64,000 nt of DNA from JAEUMY01 sp031394355 (GTDB lineage Bacteria; Pseudomonadota; Gammaproteobacteria; Burkholderiales; Usitatibacteraceae), in the NCBI GenBank assembly GCA_031394355.1, contig JANNSU010000012.1, positions 106,222 through 170,221 on the forward strand. Direction: 5' to 3'. Shown here piece by piece: positions 61,514 to 64,000 of the stretch. Numbering within the stretch: the stretch's first letter is position 1; every line of letters begins with the position of its first letter. The notes beneath the pieces were generated by a model. That model made no database searches. It had not been told where the DNA came from and saw nothing but the letters and a program-made list of their open reading frames with translations. The translations under genes and the position numbers were made by a program.

Positions 61514-61768
61514 CCCATCAAGTCGAGGCCTGCCAGTAAGCCACCACCAACATGACCCAGCGCCGAACCGTCCGCAAGAAAGCCCGCTCACCGCGCCCCC
61601 GGCGCGAGCGGCCTACACGGTGATGGGTGATCGGTGATGGGTAAAGAGTGATGGGTAAAGAGTGATGAGTAAAGGTTAAATAAAGGGTAAAAGGCAGTGG
61701 CGTCAGCAGGGCAGCACATTAGTGGCACAGGAAGCGGTTCAACTGAAACTTGAACAGGAGATTAAGGA
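61514..61768. other. nrdA downstream spacer
   Basis: This 255-bp spacer holds a GC-rich part (to 61620), then a purine-rich repeat tract, then the ribosome site of the next small gene. I see no gene in it. Confidence 0.4.
61634..61675 (+). repeat. Three 14-bp tandem repeats
   Basis: GTGATGGGTAAAGA occurs at 61634-61647 and 61648-61661, and as GTGATGAGTAAAGG at 61662-61675. Partial units precede (GGTGATGGGTGATC) and follow (AAAGGGTAAA). The array sits in the nrdA-nrdB interval. Confidence 0.85.
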
Positions 61769-62008
61769 ATGGGTTACTGGACCATCGACCTTCAGCTTTC
61801 CCGGGTGCAGCGAAGTGAAAGCGGCAAGGAAGCCGCTGTCACCATCGCCGTACGTCGCCAGCAGTCCCACTTTGATGAAGTGGTGCATTTTGAAGCAGAT
61901 GTGATGACCGATCCCTCCCTCGACGACAACGACGTGCTGCATGGTGTCTTCATGAGCCACCAGTTCGACGAATGGATGAACGAGGATTACCCGCACCAGG
62001 TTCATTGA
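61769..62008 (+). CDS. Small hypothetical protein between nrdA and nrdB
   Basis: An ATG at 61769 with GGAG and TAAGGA just upstream opens a 79-residue soluble acidic protein (MGYWTIDLQLSRVQRSESGK, FEADVMTDPSLDDNDVLHGV, ending FDEWMNEDYPHQVH). I do not recognise a family. Good ribosome site, same strand and position inside the nrd unit support it as real. Confidence 0.65.
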   Translation: MGYWTIDLQLSRVQRSESGKEAAVTIAVRRQQSHFDEVVHFEADVMTDPSLDDNDVLHGVFMSHQFDEWMNEDYPHQVH

Positions 62009-62025
62009 TTCAAAGACAACACCAA

Positions 62026-62049
62026 CGGCCGACCCGCAAGCGTCGGCCG
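62026..62049 (+). other. Hairpin between small nrd-interval genes
   Basis: CGGCCGAC (62026-62033) and GTCGGCCG (62042-62049) form a perfect 8-bp stem with an 8-nt loop, 18 bp after the 79-residue gene. It has no T-run and may be an mRNA-processing or stability element. Confidence 0.5.
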
Positions 62050-62085
62050 CTGGGGCACTCTCACCTCTGAAAGGGGGGACGGAAG

Positions 62086-62328
62086 ATGGTGTTTCACGTT
62101 TATCAGGATGTACGCAACGAATGGCGCTGGTATCTGCGCAGCCCCGCCGGCTCGCAGCTGGCCACCTCCGGCGCGGGCTATGCCCGCCGTGCCGACTGCG
62201 TGGCGGCCATCCAGCGGTTGCAGGCCTCGTTTCGCAGCGAGGACATCGAGATCGTGGCCGACAACATCACGTCCCTTTCGCACATGGCCAGCGCGGGGCT
62301 CTTCGCCAGCGCCGTGGCCCGCAGCTGA
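62086..62328 (+). CDS. DUF1508 (YegP-like) protein
   Basis: The 80-residue protein has one DUF1508 repeat: FHVYQDVRNEWRWYLRSPAG then SGAGYARRADCVAAIQRLQ. The family is small, soluble and uncharacterised, sometimes linked to stress. It lies between nrdA and nrdB, with a purine-rich ribosome site (GGGGACGGAAG). Confidence 0.78.
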   Translation: MVFHVYQDVRNEWRWYLRSPAGSQLATSGAGYARRADCVAAIQRLQASFRSEDIEIVADNITSLSHMASAGLFASAVARS

Positions 62329-62357
62329 GGCACGAGAGTCATGCAGTACACCGGCAG

Positions 62358-62412
62358 CCCGGCTCCCCTTTTGGTGAGTAACTACTCCTTCCTCGTTGGA
62401 AGGGGGGCCGGG
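62358..62412 (+). other. Long hairpin in the nrdB leader
   Basis: Arms 62358-62370 (CCCGGCTCCCCTT) and 62400-62412 pair over 13 bp with one T-G wobble, closing a 29-nt loop that itself contains GAGT/ACTC. It lies about 150 bp before nrdB. It could be a regulatory or processing structure; no known riboswitch was recognised. Confidence 0.6.
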
Positions 62413-62434
62413 ATCGTTGGTGCAGCAACATCAA

Positions 62435-62446
62435 GCAAATATTCGC
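62435..62446. repeat. Palindrome variant GCAAATATTCGC
   Basis: One mismatch to the 12-bp palindrome, in the nrdB leader; the only near-copy I noticed. Confidence 0.7.
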
Positions 62447-62563
62447 AATAGCAGAATCAGCAGCACCGAATTTGGCGACACAGAACAAGTACCAAGACAC
62501 GCACCAGAATTTGTACCGAAACACAGACCAACAATACCTACGCAATATCAGGAGCAGAGAAAC

Positions 62564-63784
62564 ATGTTGACCTGGGACGAAACCCCCGCCGTGACCCCCA
62601 CCGCCCCGCAGCCACGCTTGCAGCCAGCCATGCAGCCAACCATGCCGCATGTCGACTCGGGCATCGTTGCCGGCATGCAAGTCACCATGCCGCGCCCCGC
62701 ATCGGCCACCACGGCCGCAGCCGCGCCCGCCGCTTCGGACGATGAGGGTGCCAACGCCGCGCGCTTCGCACGCGTGCGCGCAGAGGACAAGCGCGTCATC
62801 AACGGCCAGACCGACGTCAACCAGCTCGTCCCCTTCAAATACAAGTGGGCATGGGAGAAATACATCGCCGGCTGCGCCAACCACTGGATGCCGCAGGAAG
62901 TGAACATGAATCGCGACATCGCCACCTGGAAAGACCCGAACGGTCTGACCGATGACGAGCGCCTCATCGTCAAGCGCAACCTCGGCTTCTTCGTCACCGC
63001 CGATTCGCTCGCCGCCAACAACATCGTGCTCGGCACGTATCGCCACATCACCGCGCCCGAGTGCCGCCAGTATCTGCTGCGTCAGGCGTTCGAAGAGGCC
63101 ATCCACACCCACGCCTACCAGTACATCGCCGAGAGCCTGGGCCTGGACGAAGGCGAAATTTTCGCCGCCTACAAAGAGGTGAAGTGCATCCGCGACAAGG
63201 ATGATTTCCTCATCCCCTTCATCGACGTCCTGACCGATCCCAACTTCAAGACCGGCACGCCGGAGACCGATGCCGCGCTGCTGAAGTCGCTCATCGTCTT
63301 CGCCTGCATCATGGAAGGCCTCTTCTTCTACGTCGGCTTCGTGCAGATCCTGTCACTCGGCCGCCAGAACAAGATGACGGGTGCTGCCGAGCAGTATCAA
63401 TACATCCTGCGCGATGAATCCATGCACTGCAATTTCGGCATCGACCTCATCAACACCATCAAGCTCGAGAACCCGCATCTCTGGACCAACGAGTTCAAGA
63501 AGGAAATCGAAGCCCTCATGAAGAAAGGTGTCGAGCTCGAATACGCGTATGCGGAAGACACCATGCCGCGCGGCGTGCTGGGCCTGAACGCCCCGATGTT
63601 CAAGGAATACCTGCGCTTCATCGCCAATCGCCGCCTGCAGCAGATCGGCATCGAGCCCATGTTCCCCAACGCGCAAAACCCGTTCCCGTGGATGTCGGAA
63701 CTCATCGATCTCAAGAAGGAGAAGAATTTCTTCGAGACGAGAGTGACGGAGTATCAGACGGGTGGGGCGTTGAACTGGGATTGA
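62564..63784 (+). CDS. nrdB: Class Ia ribonucleotide reductase, small subunit
   Basis: The 406-residue protein has a Pro/Ala-rich N-terminal extension (about 1-60) and the ferritin-like core with di-iron ligands in FFVTADSLAANN (Asp), EEAIHTHAYQY (Glu, His), CIMEGLFFYVGF (Glu) and RDESMHCNFG (Glu, His). The Tyr in HTHAYQYI aligns with E. coli Tyr122, so a tyrosyl radical is expected. The C terminus ends GALNWD. The ATG at 62564 has AGGAG 10 nt upstream; longer readings run through a palindrome variant and are unlikely. Confidence 0.96.
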   Translation: MLTWDETPAVTPTAPQPRLQPAMQPTMPHVDSGIVAGMQVTMPRPASATTAAAAPAASDDEGANAARFARVRAEDKRVINGQTDVNQLVPFKYKWAWEKYIAGCANHWMPQEVNMNRDIATWKDPNGLTDDERLIVKRNLGFFVTADSLAANNIVLGTYRHITAPECRQYLLRQAFEEAIHTHAYQYIAESLGLDEGEIFAAYKEVKCIRDKDDFLIPFIDVLTDPNFKTGTPETDAALLKSLIVFACIMEGLFFYVGFVQILSLGRQNKMTGAAEQYQYILRDESMHCNFGIDLINTIKLENPHLWTNEFKKEIEALMKKGVELEYAYAEDTMPRGVLGLNAPMFKEYLRFIANRRLQQIGIEPMFPNAQNPFPWMSELIDLKKEKNFFETRVTEYQTGGALNWD

Positions 63785-64000
63785 GGATTTTCTTGAAACA
63801 GAAAAATAGTTGGTGACAAGCCTCTACGTGAAGAGAGGAAACTCCAACTAAAAGGAGTTCGCAAGCCCAACATGCATCTTCGCGTGTTGCGCGGCACGTT
63901 CCACCGCGGCGCCATGTCGCAGGGGCAATACACCGCCCCAGCGTCATACGCAGTGACCGAGATACCGCTGAATCATTCGATGATGTCGGTTTCGAGGAAG
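63785..64000. other. Region after nrdB to window end
   Basis: Two adjacent small stems, CCTCT/AGAGG (63821-63838) and AACTCC/GGAGTT (63840-63859), follow nrdB. No T-run is present. A frame opening at the ATG at 63871 stays open to the edge (MHLRVLRGTFHRGAMSQGQY and on) but I recognise no family. Confidence 0.4.

Noticed and set aside
63871..64000. Gene starting at the ATG 63871
   Set aside because: Only 43 codons are visible, no family is recognised, and the nearest AGGAG is 18 nt away.

Overview
The window looks like an ordinary chromosomal stretch of a GC-rich betaproteobacterium. The evidence is gene order and protein style: exbB-exbD-lpxK-Trm112-kdsB-adk, tgt-yajC-secD-secF, DUF2069-wrbA-yihY, rplU-rpmA-obgE-proB with divergent ispB, and rppH-proS-GNAT-lytic transglycosylase are all layouts typical of that class. 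I cannot fix the order or genus. There is no phage, insertion sequence, CRISPR array or obvious island.

Layout. 1-2546 (minus): ald, an SbtA-type bicarbonate transporter, its P-II-like partner and the start of an EamA permease. 2691-9656: amino-acid and central carbon metabolism (class I glutamine-amidotransferase-like hydrolase, Nudix protein, dadA, ilvA, a periplasmic protein, GTP-type pckG). 9879-17182: a GGDEF-EAL protein, mutL, miaA, a dodecin-like protein, xseA. 17601-25132: exbBD, lpxK fused to Trm112, kdsB, adk, PPi-type phosphofructokinase and H+-pyrophosphatase. 25206-31769: two lipoproteins, a tetR/hydrolase unit, and a degenerate EAL/HD-GYP pair. 32029-36641: tgt and the SecDF-YajC unit. 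36718-45623: envelope and translation genes. 45704-49868: proB, obgE, ribosomal proteins L27/L21, ispB, tRNA-Pro. 50129-58080: fpr, a PilS/PilR-like two-component pair and a 1240-residue multi-PAS GGDEF-EAL protein. 58568-63784: class Ia ribonucleotide reductase nrdA and nrdB, separated by about 1 kb with two small genes, with tandem NrdR-like boxes and DnaA-like boxes upstream.

The most striking feature is not a gene. The perfect 12-bp palindrome GCGAATATTCGC occurs 18 times (plus one single-mismatch copy), although chance predicts far less than one. Thirteen copies lie inside genes in all three reading frames, encoding ANIR, RIFA or EYSQ; five lie between genes, two of them in the 136-bp wrbA-yihY interval. 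I read it as a highly iterated palindrome comparable in kind to cyanobacterial HIP1, with unknown function. Other points of interest are a duplicated tRNA-Pro 3' end enclosing a perfect hairpin, inverted CATCTGTGTT-type repeats in front of ilvA and pfp, the LpxK-Trm112 fusion, a dodecin without its flavin-binding residues, and a lipoprotein carrying a methyltransferase-like motif.

Functionally, the window joins PPi-based glycolysis and proton pumping (pfp-hppA), alanine/serine/threonine catabolism feeding pyruvate and 2-oxobutyrate (ald, dadA, ilvA) next to pckG, several c-di-GMP enzymes, and housekeeping DNA, RNA, secretion and envelope functions.
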